In this document: positions 1 through 8,824 of the stretch, piece by piece
Layout of the letters: the number at the start of each line of letters is the position of its first letter
Position numbering within the stretch: position 1 is the first letter of the stretch
Assembly: GCF_030269325.1 (NCBI RefSeq)
Contig: NZ_BSTD01000007.1
Span: forward strand, 682,001-746,000
Length of the DNA stretch: 64,000 nt
Direction of reading: 5' to 3'
Source of the DNA: Amycolatopsis sp. NBRC 101858
Lineage (GTDB): Bacteria > Actinomycetota > Actinomycetes > Mycobacteriales > Pseudonocardiaceae
Notes under the pieces: model-generated
Databases searched by the model: none
What the model was told of the DNA's origin: nothing
The model's input: only the letters and a program-made list of their open reading frames with translations
Position numbers and translations under genes: made by a program

Positions 1-92
1 TCGCCTACGTGATGAACAAGATGGCGCCCGGCATCATCGGCTCAGACCGCAGCACCACCTACGTCGACGCGATCTACCGCGCACTCCGCTGA
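1..92 (+). CDS. Serine hydrolase (beta-lactamase family), C-terminal end only
   Basis: The window opens inside a gene. The frame starting at base 3 reads 29 codons to a TGA at 90-92. The peptide contains AYVMNKMAPGI and ends VDAIYRALR. This matches the usual C-terminus of class C beta-lactamase-like serine hydrolases (EstB/PBP type), where a conserved YVMN-M-PG stretch and a terminal V-A-Y-AL helix close the fold. The catalytic SxxK and YxN motifs lie outside the window, so activity cannot be judged. Family call by recognition of this short tail only. Confidence 0.6.
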   Translation, partial: AYVMNKMAPGIIGSDRSTTYVDAIYRALR

Positions 93-445
93 ACCGCCTC
101 CGCATTTCGTCGGCCGCGCCAGGCCCGGGCCGGGCGCTGCACCGCGGCTCGGCGCGGACGGCGATCCCGCCGGGATCCGGCAGGCAGAACCGGCGGCCCC
201 TGCTCGGACGCGAGCCGGCCGACAGCGACGCCCCCGCGCGGTGGCCCCGGCCCCGGCGCGGTGGCGGGCGGCCTCCGGCGCGGGCCGCGCCATAACGCCC
301 GGCCCGGCCGCGGACCACCGGCGGCTCGATCACCACAGCCGCGATCGGGGGCGCACGATTCACCCGTTTGCCCCCGCGTTGTACGTTGTGATCAAGCCGT
401 CAGTGCCGATGGGACACCCTTCGGCGCACGCGGCCAGGAGGCATT
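93..445. other. Intergenic stretch without a recognised gene
   Basis: About 350 bases between the hydrolase tail and the regulator at 446. Open frames exist on both strands but have arginine/proline-rich translations typical of random high-GC DNA and no convincing ribosome binding site. The right end must hold the promoter of the 446 regulator. No clear -35/-10 pair could be fixed by eye. Confidence 0.5.
116..137 (+). terminator. Possible hairpin downstream of the serine hydrolase
   Basis: Arms GCGCC (116-120) and GGCGC (133-137) enclose a GC-only palindromic core around 122-131, about 25 bases after the stop codon. There is no T-tract, which is usual for actinomycete terminators. Such structures also arise by chance in DNA this GC-rich. 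Confidence 0.3.
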
Positions 446-1474
446 GTGCTGGAAGCACTGGGCATGACTCCCGACGAAGAACGGGTCTACCGCGTGATCG
501 TCGGCGGGTACCGGACCGCCCCCGGGGAGATCGCGGGACAGGCCGGCGTGAGCCGCGGCGACGTCGACCCGATCCTGGAGGTCCTGCTGGCGAAGGGGCT
601 CGTCAGCAAGGCCGGCGAGCACTACATGTCCGCGCCGCCGGACGTTTCGCTCGGTCCGCTGCTCGTGCACGGCCAGGAGCAGCTGGAGGCCGCCCGGGCC
701 GCCGTGACCCAGCTCGCCGAGGAGTACCGCGGCAGCGCGCGGCGGCGGGACTCCGCGCAGCTCGTCGAGGTCATCACCGGCGTCGACGCGATCCGGCGGC
801 AGGCGCTGGCCATCCAGCGCGGCGCCCGCGAAGAGTCGCTGTGGTTCTGCCTGGAGGGCAACGTCGCGATGGCGGCGTCGGAGAACGTCGAGGAGGCGCT
901 GGCGCAGGCCCGCGGCGTGCAGTACCGCGTGATCTACGAGACCGGCCTGCTCGAAGAACCCGGCCGGATCGTCAACGTCCTGGAGGGGATCGAGGGCGGC
1001 GAAATCGCCCGCTCGATCTCGAAACTGCCGGTGCGCCTGGCCATCTCCGACCGCCGGGTGGCCCTGTGCCCGCTGGTCAGCCACGACAGCACCGGCGAGC
1101 CCACCGCCGCGCTCGTCCGGGAAAGCAGCCTGCTGTCCGCGCTGGTCGCGTTGTTCGAGGTCTACTGGGAACGCGCGTCGCCGCTGCGGATCGGCGACAC
1201 CGCGCCCACGAGCCACCTCGACCCCGACGAGCGGCGGCTGCTGTCGCTGCTCATCGGCGGGGTCAGCGACAAGTCCATCGCGACGCAGCTCGACGTCAGC
1301 TACCGGACCGTCCAGCGGCGCCTGCAGGACCTGATGCGCCGGGTCAACGTCCGCACCCGGATGCAGCTGGCCTGGCAGGCCAGCAAACTCGGCTGGCTGG
1401 ACGAGCCGAGCCCCGGGCGCCTCCTGCCGCGTGACGGCGGAAGGCACCCGGAGCCCGTGCGCGACGCTATTTGA
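446..1474 (+). CDS. TrmB-like / LuxR-type two-HTH transcriptional regulator
   Basis: A 342-residue regulator with a GTG start, placed by an AGGAGG ribosome binding site at 436-441. The N-terminus (about 1-65) looks like a TrmB/MarR winged helix: a helix beginning TPDEERVYR, then an EIAGQAGVSRGDV recognition region. The middle (about 80-250) resembles the effector part of TrmB-like proteins. The C-terminus (about 265-330) is a LuxR-type HTH with SDKSIATQLDVSYRTVQRRL. The architecture is common in actinomycetes, often next to secreted subtilases. It converges on the protease gene with an 8-base tail-to-tail overlap (1467-1474). The ligand and targets are unknown. Confidence 0.8.
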   Translation: MLEALGMTPDEERVYRVIVGGYRTAPGEIAGQAGVSRGDVDPILEVLLAKGLVSKAGEHYMSAPPDVSLGPLLVHGQEQLEAARAAVTQLAEEYRGSARRRDSAQLVEVITGVDAIRRQALAIQRGAREESLWFCLEGNVAMAASENVEEALAQARGVQYRVIYETGLLEEPGRIVNVLEGIEGGEIARSISKLPVRLAISDRRVALCPLVSHDSTGEPTAALVRESSLLSALVALFEVYWERASPLRIGDTAPTSHLDPDERRLLSLLIGGVSDKSIATQLDVSYRTVQRRLQDLMRRVNVRTRMQLAWQASKLGWLDEPSPGRLLPRDGGRHPEPVRDAI

Positions 1475-4400
1475 GCCCGTACGCCCGGAGCACCGTCTGG
1501 TCGACGGAGTTCCCCGCGTTGTCGGTGGCCTGCACCCGCAGCGCGACGTACTTGTTCGTGGCCCCGAGCGACGGGTGGTCGATCGTGGCCTCGTAGGACT
1601 TCCCGGCGCGCTTGACGTCGGCCGTGCGCCAGGTCTTGCCGTCGTCGTAGGACACCCAGGCCTTCACCGCGCGCACCTCCGGCCCGGCCATCCCGTCCTG
1701 GAACCGCGCGGTCAGGCCGATCTCGGCCTTGCGCCCGGCCGGCAGCCGGTTGCCGGTGTCGGCGTCCACCGCGTAGTCCAGCTGCAGCAACGGAAGCAGC
1801 GCCGATGACGCCGACCGGGCCGAGCGGAACGTCCACGACGTCTGCGTGCTGGTGCCGAACAGCCACTCCGGCGAATCGCGCCGCACCGACAGGTCGAGCC
1901 GGTAGGTCGCCGGGTCCGCGCCGGCCGGGAACGTGCCGTACGCGTAGGGCTGTTCCGACACGAGCTTGCCGTCACGGAACAGTTTCGCCGACGTGGTGGC
2001 CGGAGCGGCCTGGTCGTCGCCTTCGTTGAACCCGTAGTGCCCGGCCTGGCTGTCGACGAACTCCGGGATCCGGATCCGCAGGTTGTCGCCTTCGCGGGTC
2101 GAGTCCATGCCCGGCACGCCCCGCGGGATGGCGGGCCGCACGACCGGCGCGAACCAGTCCTCGGTCAGGTTTTCCTTGCCCGTGTAGGTGCGCGGTGCCG
2201 TGGTCATGCCGCCGTCGAGCGGTGACATGTCATCCCAGATCAGTCCGTGCTTGACCCGGTGCTGCCACCGGACGTCCCCCGAACTGACGTACTCCTCGCG
2301 GGTCGACGGCGTCGCCACGTACCGCTGGTACTCGTTGACGGCGAAGTCCTGCCACGGCTTCCACGCGAACCGCTGTTCCTTGGCCTCCCCGCCGCTGCCG
2401 GTCTGGCGGTAGTTCGTGGTGACGGTCGCGGTGTTCGCCGCGGTGACCCGGTGGACGGGCTTCTCCGGGATCCGGTCGCGTTCGGTCTGCACGACGTCGT
2501 AGAGGTACGGGCTGACCGCGATCCCGTGCAGGCTCAGCAAAGCCGGGAAGCGCTTGATCCGGTCGAGCAGTGCCACGCCCTCGTCCCGGTCGAGCTGGAC
2601 GGTCGGGATCGGCAGGAACGGCGCCGCGCTGACCGACGGCACCGACGCGGTGCCCCAGCCGTCCGGCACGACGATGAAGACCACCGCCGCCCCGGCCTCC
2701 GCGGCGGCCCGGGAGACCTCGTCGCGGTTGTAGTCCGCCGGGTCCGGGTCGACGATCGCGGCCTTCCCGCGCACGTTCGCCTTCTTGAAGTCCGCCGGTT
2801 TGCCGGTACCCGCGGAAACGGCCTGCAGCAGCCGCCAGCCGTCCAGTTTGGGCGACCCGGCCAGGTAGCGGGTCGTGAGCGGACCGCGGCCGCCCAGGAC
2901 GTTCGCCGTCAGCGGCGGCGCGATCCTCGACCAGCGGGAGCCGAACTCGAAGGCCCCGGTCGTCACCTTCGGCGTCGGGGTGACCCAGAGTTCGCGGGTG
3001 TAGTCGAACTGCATGGCGTAGTTCGCGATCTTGCGCGGGCCGAGCTCCCGGTAGGTGTAGTAGCTCCAGATCCCGGCCTGTTCCGACGGTTTCGGCGTCT
3101 CGATCTCGACCTTCACCGCCTTGCGGGCGTCGAGCACGATGTTCGTGTCGCCGGTGATCCGGATCTCCGGCTGGACGACCTGGTAGGCGGCGAGGCTGTT
3201 GTCGCCGCCGTCGACCTGCGCGGTCAGGTAGTACACGCCCGCGCCGACCTCGACCGTCAGGCTGCCGCCGCCCAGCCAGGTGTTCACGTCGAAGCGGTAG
3301 TCCTCGCCGTACATCAGCAGCCACGGCGCCATGGTGGGTTTGCCGTGCAGGTCGAGGGCGCTGAGGGTGACCTTGTGCTTCGGCGCGGTCTTGTCCGCGC
3401 CGAGCGCGGTGTGCACGACCACGCCGTTCGCGGTCGCGGTGAGCCGCCCGCTGTAGGTGCCCGCCGCCAGTTTCGCCGGGTCGCCGGTGAGCGTGACGCT
3501 CGCCCGGCCACCGGCCGGGACGTCCACAGTGGACTTGCCGAGCCGGATCCCGTCGGCGGCGGGGACACCGGCGAGGGACTTGGCGTCGAGGGCGAGCTTC
3601 AGGGAAACCGGCGTGGTGCCGGCGTTGGTGTAAGTGACCTCTTTGGACACCGCCGGCTTGCCGTCCTCGACGGCGCCGAGGTTGAGCGTGCCGGTGCCGA
3701 ACACCTTCTGCTTCACCGCGCGCGCCACGTCGACCCGGCCGCCGCCCTGCTCGAACACCGAAAGTCCGTTGGCGGTCAGGGACGTGCTGGCCAGCGCGTC
3801 CTTGAGCTGGCTGCCCGTCCAGTCGGGGTGCTGCTGGGCGAGGATCGCCACCGCGCCCGCGACGTGCGGCGTGGCCATCGAGGTGCCGGAAGCGGCGGTG
3901 TAGTGGTCGTCGACGACGTCGCCCATGGCGGTCCCCGCGGCGCGCGCGGCGACGATGCCGACGCCGGGCGCGGTGATGTCGGGCTTGACGGCGTTGTCGC
4001 CCAGGCGCGGGCCCCGGCTGGAGAACGGCGCCAGGCTCTCGTCCCGGCCGACGGCGCCGACGGTCAGCGCGGCTTCGGCGGTGCCCGGCGAGCCGATCGT
4101 GTACGCGCCCAGTTCGCCGTCGTTGCCGCCGGCCACCACGAAGAGCGTGCCGGTCTGCGCGCTGAGCGCTTCGAGACCGAGGCTGAGCTCGTCGGTGCCG
4201 TCGGTCGGGCCGCCGCCGAGGCTCATGTTGACGGCCTTGGCGCCGGAGTGCGCCGCCCACTCCATCCCGGCGAGGACCCAGGACTCGTAGCCGAAGCCGT
4301 CGTCGTCGAGCACCTTGCCGACGAGCAGTTTCGCGCCGGGTGCGACACCCTTGAGCCGCCCGCCCGAAGCGGCGCCGGAGCCCGCGATCGTCGAGGCGAC

Positions 4401-5168
4401 GTGCGTGCCGTGGCCGAAGTGGTCGGTGGTGTCGGGGCTGGTCGTGAAGTTGACCGCCTCGCTCACGCGACCGGCCAGGTCGGGGTGAGTGGGGTCGTAC
4501 CCGGTGTCGAGCACGGCGACCGTGGTGCCGGTGCCGTCGTAGCCCGCGGCCCACGCCTCGGGGGCGCCGATCTGCGGGACGCTCCGGTCGAGGGAGGCGC
4601 GGACCTTGCGGTCCAGGGAGATCCGCTCGATCGTGCCGCCCGCCGACGAGGTCCAGAACGCGCCGGCGTTGGCCTTGCTGGCCCGCGCGGAACGGCCGTT
4701 GACGCTGGTCAGCGTCGCGCCCAGCTCCGCTGCCTTCGGAGCGGCCTCGGCGGCGCGGAGGTCGGCGCCCTTGCGGTAGGTGAGGATCAGCGGGAGGGTC
4801 TTCGACTGCTCGTCGGCGTACCCCTCGGCGATCAGCTCGGTGACGTCGAACAGGGTCCGGTCGACCTGCTTCGAGCCCAGCCGTGGGGCGACGTCCTCGG
4901 GGAAGACGCTCAGGTGGCCGTCGACCTCCTGCTGGTGGAACCGGATGTTCTCCCGGCCGGGCGCGGGCTGGACGGTGGCGGCCTGCTTGCCGCCGGGCTG
5001 CCGTTCGACCTGGACGACGTCCCCGGTGAGCAGGGTGACCGAATGACGTTCGACAGCCGCGGACGAGGGTGCCGCTTGCGGGCCGGGGGCCGCGTCCGCG
5101 ACTCCGGCCGTGCCCGCGGCCAGGGTGCCGGCGCAGGCCAGGACCAGAACACGTGATCTCCAGTGCAT
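1467..5168 (-). CDS. Secreted S8 (subtilisin-like) serine peptidase
   Basis: A 1233-residue exported protease. Residues 1-26 form a signal peptide (positive start, hydrophobic core, AxA-type site near ADA-A). A pro-region follows. The subtilase domain spans about 195-480, with catalytic Asp221 (VLDTGYD), His253 (GHGTHVA) and Ser430 (GTSMATPHVAG), all intact. A PA-like insert lies near 790-830 (KAAIVDPDPADYN). The long C-terminal part, to 1233, probably holds beta-sandwich domains that protect or anchor the enzyme. The size fits the large actinomycete S8 proteins. It lies downstream of the oxidoreductase on the same strand with a 75-base gap. The ATG at 5168 has only a weak ribosome binding site, but it places the signal peptide correctly. 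Confidence 0.93.
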   Translation of the reverse strand: MHWRSRVLVLACAGTLAAGTAGVADAAPGPQAAPSSAAVERHSVTLLTGDVVQVERQPGGKQAATVQPAPGRENIRFHQQEVDGHLSVFPEDVAPRLGSKQVDRTLFDVTELIAEGYADEQSKTLPLILTYRKGADLRAAEAAPKAAELGATLTSVNGRSARASKANAGAFWTSSAGGTIERISLDRKVRASLDRSVPQIGAPEAWAAGYDGTGTTVAVLDTGYDPTHPDLAGRVSEAVNFTTSPDTTDHFGHGTHVASTIAGSGAASGGRLKGVAPGAKLLVGKVLDDDGFGYESWVLAGMEWAAHSGAKAVNMSLGGGPTDGTDELSLGLEALSAQTGTLFVVAGGNDGELGAYTIGSPGTAEAALTVGAVGRDESLAPFSSRGPRLGDNAVKPDITAPGVGIVAARAAGTAMGDVVDDHYTAASGTSMATPHVAGAVAILAQQHPDWTGSQLKDALASTSLTANGLSVFEQGGGRVDVARAVKQKVFGTGTLNLGAVEDGKPAVSKEVTYTNAGTTPVSLKLALDAKSLAGVPAADGIRLGKSTVDVPAGGRASVTLTGDPAKLAAGTYSGRLTATANGVVVHTALGADKTAPKHKVTLSALDLHGKPTMAPWLLMYGEDYRFDVNTWLGGGSLTVEVGAGVYYLTAQVDGGDNSLAAYQVVQPEIRITGDTNIVLDARKAVKVEIETPKPSEQAGIWSYYTYRELGPRKIANYAMQFDYTRELWVTPTPKVTTGAFEFGSRWSRIAPPLTANVLGGRGPLTTRYLAGSPKLDGWRLLQAVSAGTGKPADFKKANVRGKAAIVDPDPADYNRDEVSRAAAEAGAAVVFIVVPDGWGTASVPSVSAAPFLPIPTVQLDRDEGVALLDRIKRFPALLSLHGIAVSPYLYDVVQTERDRIPEKPVHRVTAANTATVTTNYRQTGSGGEAKEQRFAWKPWQDFAVNEYQRYVATPSTREEYVSSGDVRWQHRVKHGLIWDDMSPLDGGMTTAPRTYTGKENLTEDWFAPVVRPAIPRGVPGMDSTREGDNLRIRIPEFVDSQAGHYGFNEGDDQAAPATTSAKLFRDGKLVSEQPYAYGTFPAGADPATYRLDLSVRRDSPEWLFGTSTQTSWTFRSARSASSALLPLLQLDYAVDADTGNRLPAGRKAEIGLTARFQDGMAGPEVRAVKAWVSYDDGKTWRTADVKRAGKSYEATIDHPSLGATNKYVALRVQATDNAGNSVDQTVLRAYGLK

Positions 5169-5243
5169 CGCACCAGGCTCGCGCCGGCACCGCCATCCGT
5201 CACTAGGGCAGGCACGTCCGAATCACGACACGTCGCATCTTCG

Positions 5244-6107
5244 TCACCGGGCCAGGATCACGACCTTCCCGCGGAGGTCGCCCGCCTCGCTCCGGCGGTG
5301 CACGTCGGCGAGCCCGTCGAGGGGGTGGGTCTCGGTGACGTCGACGGTCACGACACCCGCGTCCACGAGGTCGACCAGCTCGGTCAGCTGCGCGGGGTCG
5401 TAGCGGACGACCACGTGCGCCGAGGTCACCCCGGGCGGCGCGGGCACCGGCGCAGCCGCGGAGATGATCGCGCCGCCGCGGCGGACGGGCGGGGTCCACG
5501 GCGGCGGGGCGCCGACCAGGTGGATCAGCACGTCGACGGGCTCGACCGCGGACGCGACGGACTCGCTGGTGTAGTCGACGATCTCATCGGCGCCGTGCCG
5601 CCGGACGGCGTCGACGCTGCGCGCGCTCGCGGTGGCGACGACGTGGGCGCCGGCGCGTTTCGCCAGCTGGACGGCGAACCCGCCGATCCCGCCGCCCGCG
5701 CCGTTGACCAGGACGCGCTGCCCGGCGGAGACGTGCGGGAAGACGACCTGCCACGCGGTGAGCCCGGCGAGCGGGATGGCCGCGGCGTCGGCGAGCGGGA
5801 TGCCCGTGGGAGCGGGGACCAGCCGGCCGGCCGGTGCGACGGCGTACTCCGCGGCCGCGCCCCGCTCGAGCCAGCCGATGACCGGGCGGCCGGCCACCGT
5901 GCCCGCGACGTCCCAGCCGAGGGCGGCGGGCAGGTCGATCGGGAACAGTTCCTGCAGGGCCCCGGAACGCAAGGCGGTTTCGGTCGGGTTGAACGACGTC
6001 GCCGCGACCTCGACCAGTACCTCACCCTCACCGGGAACCGGCCGCGGGACGTCGTCGATCCGGATGACGGACGGGTCGCCGTGCCGGTGGATCCGTGCGC
6101 TTCTCAT
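5244..6107 (-). CDS. NADPH-dependent quinone-oxidoreductase-like enzyme (MDR family)
   Basis: A 287-residue medium-chain dehydrogenase/reductase without the structural or catalytic zinc cysteines, so of the quinone oxidoreductase / alkenal reductase type. The N-terminal GroES-like part contains SFNPTETALRSG and LGWDVAGTV. The Rossmann part contains the nucleotide motif GAGGGIGGFAVQLAK (about 140-154). At 287 residues it is slightly shorter than the usual 300-320. The ATG at 6107 faces the AraC gene across an 83-base divergent promoter region. This arrangement, a reductase divergent from a cupin-AraC regulator, is common in actinomycetes and suggests that the regulator controls it. The substrate is unknown. 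Confidence 0.85.
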   Translation of the reverse strand: MRSARIHRHGDPSVIRIDDVPRPVPGEGEVLVEVAATSFNPTETALRSGALQELFPIDLPAALGWDVAGTVAGRPVIGWLERGAAAEYAVAPAGRLVPAPTGIPLADAAAIPLAGLTAWQVVFPHVSAGQRVLVNGAGGGIGGFAVQLAKRAGAHVVATASARSVDAVRRHGADEIVDYTSESVASAVEPVDVLIHLVGAPPPWTPPVRRGGAIISAAAPVPAPPGVTSAHVVVRYDPAQLTELVDLVDAGVVTVDVTETHPLDGLADVHRRSEAGDLRGKVVILAR

Positions 6108-6190
6108 GAAAAGGACCCTATGCTCGACTGAAGAGACGCTCCATGCGCGCAGATCCTCGTTTCCTGTCCGATCGTCTCGCGGGAGAGATC

Positions 6191-7105
6191 ATGGATGTGC
6201 TGAGCGACGTGCTCGCCGTGATGCGCACGGGTGAGCCGCGCTCGGCCCGGGTGGTGTGGACCGCGCCCTGGGCGCAGTGGTTCGCGCCGGTGCCGGGGGC
6301 CGCCGGGTTCCAGGTGGTCCTGCACGGGACCTGCTGGCTCCTGCGCGCGGACGCGGAACCGCTGCCGCTGACCGCCGGCGACGTCGTCTTCCTGCCCCAC
6401 GGGCAGGGCCACGCACTGGCCGACAACCCGGCGACGCCGGTGGACACGCAGGCGTGCGACCCGGACGACCCCGAGTTCGCCGAGCGCTACGCGAACCGGC
6501 CGGCGACCGGCACGGGCCCGCAGACGGTGACGCTCTGCGGTGCGTACCGGCTGGATCCGGCGCGGATGCACCCGTTGCTGTCGAGCCTGCCCGAAGTCGT
6601 GCACCTGCCCGCCCGGCTCGACCGTGACCTGCGGGCCGTGGTCGACCTGCTCGGCGCCGAGCTGGAACGCCCGCGGCTCGGCACGGACGCGCTGATCCCG
6701 GCCCTGCTGGACGCGCTGCTGCTGTACATCCTGCGCGCCTGGTTCGACGAGCGCGCCACGACGGACGAGACCGGCTGGGCCGCGGCGTTGCGGGACCCCG
6801 CGATCACCGCCGCCCTGCACGCGATCCACCGCGACCCGGCCCACCCCTGGACCGTCGCGAGCCTCGCGAGCCGGGCGGGGCTGTCCCGGGCGCCGTTCGC
6901 CCGGAGGTTCACCGAGAAGATCGGGCGGCCGCCACTCACCTACCTGACGTGGTGGCGACTGACCCTCGCCGCCCGGCTGCTGCGCGACACCGACGACCCG
7001 CTGCGCGTCATCGCGGGAAAGAGCGGCTACACCTCGGAGTTCGCCTTCGCCAAGGCCTTCAAACGACACCACGGCACCGCGCCCGGCCGACTCCGGCGGG
7101 CCTGA
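6191..7105 (+). CDS. AraC-family transcriptional regulator with N-terminal cupin
   Basis: A 304-residue regulator. Start chosen at ATG 6191 because GGGAGAG (6181-6187) is well placed and the product then begins MDVLSDVLAVMRTGE, the usual N-terminus of this family. An in-frame ATG at 6143 is less likely. Residues about 10-180 are the AraC ligand-binding cupin (W-APWA-W, GDVVFLPHGQGHAL). Residues about 200-300 carry the double HTH: SLASRAGLSRAPFARRF is the first recognition region and AGKSGYTSEFAFAKAFKR the second. It probably controls the divergent oxidoreductase at 5244-6107. Confidence 0.9.
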   Translation: MDVLSDVLAVMRTGEPRSARVVWTAPWAQWFAPVPGAAGFQVVLHGTCWLLRADAEPLPLTAGDVVFLPHGQGHALADNPATPVDTQACDPDDPEFAERYANRPATGTGPQTVTLCGAYRLDPARMHPLLSSLPEVVHLPARLDRDLRAVVDLLGAELERPRLGTDALIPALLDALLLYILRAWFDERATTDETGWAAALRDPAITAALHAIHRDPAHPWTVASLASRAGLSRAPFARRFTEKIGRPPLTYLTWWRLTLAARLLRDTDDPLRVIAGKSGYTSEFAFAKAFKRHHGTAPGRLRRA

Positions 7106-7155
7106 ACCGGGCACCGGTTCGCCCACCTCGGCCGATCCGTCCACTGTGGATCGGC
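7104..7155 (+). terminator. Tandem hairpin terminator after the AraC gene
   Basis: Two perfect inverted repeats follow the stop codon. The first has arms GAACCGG (7104-7110) and CCGGTTC (7114-7120) with a 3-base loop. The second has arms GCCGATCC (7131-7138) and GGATCGGC (7148-7155) with a 9-base loop. No U-tract follows, but tandem GC-rich stems directly after a gene and before an independently regulated operon are good terminator candidates. Confidence 0.65.
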
Positions 7156-7274
7156 GGGTTCGCCGCGCGCCGCTGCCCCTGATCACTCCCGGGGCGCGCG
7201 GGCGGCCGTGAGGCCGAGGTCCGCCGGATCACCCTCTTGCCCGGCAGACGCCCTACATGCGATGCTACTTATCG

Positions 7275-7299
7275 CGAACAGGCTGTTCGTATAACGAAC
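7275..7299 (+). promoter_or_regulatory. IclR-type operator with three alternating half-sites over a -10 box
   Basis: Three 5-base half-sites occur at exact 10-base steps: CGAAC (7275-7279), GTTCG (7285-7289) and CGAAC (7295-7299). They make two overlapping perfect palindromes: CGAACAG-G-CTGTTCG (7275-7289) and GTTCGT-ATA-ACGAAC (7285-7299). The bases TATAAC (7290-7295) inside the second spacer look like a -10 element. IclR-family proteins are known to bind such TTCG/CGAA repeats. The operon that begins at 7335 ends with an IclR gene (16499-17278), the natural candidate ligand. A protein bound here would cover the -10 box. Confidence 0.65.
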
Positions 7300-7334
7300 T
7301 CGCTCGGAGCCGCACTCAGCAACGGAGATCGCGC

Positions 7335-8117
7335 ATGTTCCAGCAGCTGCTGAAGTCGTCCCGCCCGCCCGTGGTCGGCACGTTCGTCAAGATCCCCGCG
7401 CTGGAGGTCGCCGAGATCATCGGGGCCGCGGGGTTCGACTTCGTCGTGATCGACACCGAACACGCCCTGCTCTCGGTCCGCGACGTGTACGCGCTGATCG
7501 TCGTGTACTCCCGGATCGGCGTCGCGCCGCTGGTGCGGATCACCGACCACGGTTACGGCGACGCCCAGCGCTACCTCGACGCGGGCGCCGCCGGCGTCCT
7601 CGTGCCGCACGTCTCCGACGCCGCGCAGGCGAAGGCGGTCATGCGGCAGTTCCTGTTCCCGCCCGCCGGCACCCGCGGCATGGGCTACGCCGCCCGCGCC
7701 GGGGTGTGGGGCGGCCTCGACGGCGGCGTCGCCGAATACGTGCGTGCGGGCCAGGAGGACGTCGCCCGCATCGCGATGATCGAGGAACGGGAAGCGGTCG
7801 AGGACATCGAAGGCATCTTGGCCGCACCCGGCCTCGACGCCGTGTTCGTCGGGCCCGGCGACCTGTCGCTCAGCCTGGGCGTTTCCCCCGGCTCCCCGGC
7901 CGTGCACGACGCCGTGACGCGGTCGATCGAGGCCGCGGTCCGCGCCGGCGTCCCGGCCGGGACCGTGGTCCAGGGCGAGGACCAGCTCCGCCTGCGGGCC
8001 GGGCAGGGCTGCCGCTTCCTGCTCGTCGGCAACGACACCGGCATGATCTCCGGTGCCGCCCGCCGGGCGGTCGCCCAAGCGCGCGAAGCGCTGGCCCAGC
8101 CGGTGAGCGCGTCGTGA
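7335..8117 (+). CDS. HpcH/HpaI-family aldolase
   Basis: A 260-residue class II pyruvate-type aldolase that splits 2-oxo-4-hydroxy acids into pyruvate and an aldehyde. Start taken at ATG 7335 with GGAG at 7324-7327. The open frame extends upstream to 7257, but that would run through the operator. Landmarks: the conserved N-terminus FVKIPALEVAEIIG, then FVVIDTEHA, the metal ligand region IEEREAVEDI, and GPGDLSLSLG with the second metal ligand Asp. It is the first gene of the catabolic operon. Its stop overlaps the start of the CoA-transferase gene (GTGA, 8114-8117). Confidence 0.9.
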   Translation: MFQQLLKSSRPPVVGTFVKIPALEVAEIIGAAGFDFVVIDTEHALLSVRDVYALIVVYSRIGVAPLVRITDHGYGDAQRYLDAGAAGVLVPHVSDAAQAKAVMRQFLFPPAGTRGMGYAARAGVWGGLDGGVAEYVRAGQEDVARIAMIEEREAVEDIEGILAAPGLDAVFVGPGDLSLSLGVSPGSPAVHDAVTRSIEAAVRAGVPAGTVVQGEDQLRLRAGQGCRFLLVGNDTGMISGAARRAVAQAREALAQPVSAS

Positions 8118-8824
8118 TCGACAAGATCCGGGCGGGCGCCGCCGCTGCCCTGGAAACAGTCCACAGTGGAGCCTCGGTCGTGATCGGCGGCTTCGGCCGG
8201 ACCGGCGTGCCGGTCGACCTGATCGACGCGCTCTGCGCCCGCGACGTCCGCGAGCTGCACGTCATCGCCAACAACGGCGGCCAGGGACTGCCCGGCGAGC
8301 GCGGTATCGGGCGGCTGCTCGCCGAGAACCGGGTGAAGAAGTTCTCCTGCTCCTTCCCGGTGAACCCCGCCTTCTTCCGGCGGTATTTCGACGGGGAGGT
8401 CGAGATCGAGCTCGTGCCGCAGGGGACGCTGGCCGAACGCCTGCGCGCGGGCGGCTCGGGCCTCGGCGGCTTCTACACGCCCACCGCCGCGGGCACGATC
8501 CTCGCCGACGGCGGCTTCGTCATGCGCCACGGCACCCCGGAGAAAACGCTTCCCCCGAAGGAGCAGCGCGTCATCGACGGCCGGACCTACGTGCTCGAAT
8601 TCCCGCTGCGGCCCGACTTCGCGCTGGTGAAGGCCGATCGGGCGGACCGGTACGGCAACCTCCGGTTCCGGCTCGGCGCGCGCAACTTCAACCCGCTGGC
8701 CGCGATGGCCGCGCGGACGACCGTCGTGCAGGCCGACCACATCGGCTCCCTGGCGCCGGACGACATCCACCTGCCGGGCCCGTTCGTGGACCACCTGGTG
8801 CGGACCGAACCGGAGGCGGCCTGA
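8114..8824 (+). CDS. CoA-transferase subunit A (3-oxoacid type)
   Basis: A 236-residue alpha subunit of a class I CoA-transferase, which moves CoA from succinyl-CoA or another donor to a carboxylic acid. The GTG start at 8114 overlaps the upstream stop. The glycine-rich N-terminal motif VVIGGFGRTGVPVDLI (about 20-35), the central GTLAERLRAGGSGLGGFYTPT and the late KADRADRYGNLRFR stretch are typical. It is read together with subunit B, which starts at the last base of this gene's stop codon. In this operon it probably activates the imported acid or a ring-cleavage acid. Confidence 0.93.
   Translation: MIDKIRAGAAAALETVHSGASVVIGGFGRTGVPVDLIDALCARDVRELHVIANNGGQGLPGERGIGRLLAENRVKKFSCSFPVNPAFFRRYFDGEVEIELVPQGTLAERLRAGGSGLGGFYTPTAAGTILADGGFVMRHGTPEKTLPPKEQRVIDGRTYVLEFPLRPDFALVKADRADRYGNLRFRLGARNFNPLAAMAARTTVVQADHIGSLAPDDIHLPGPFVDHLVRTEPEAA

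Noticed and set aside
2230..5196. Two very long open frames (988 and 969 residues) on both strands over the subtilase gene
   Set aside because: They are shadows of the 1467-5168 gene. Their translations are Arg/Gly/Pro-rich and without domains, while the subtilase frame has signal peptide and catalytic triad.
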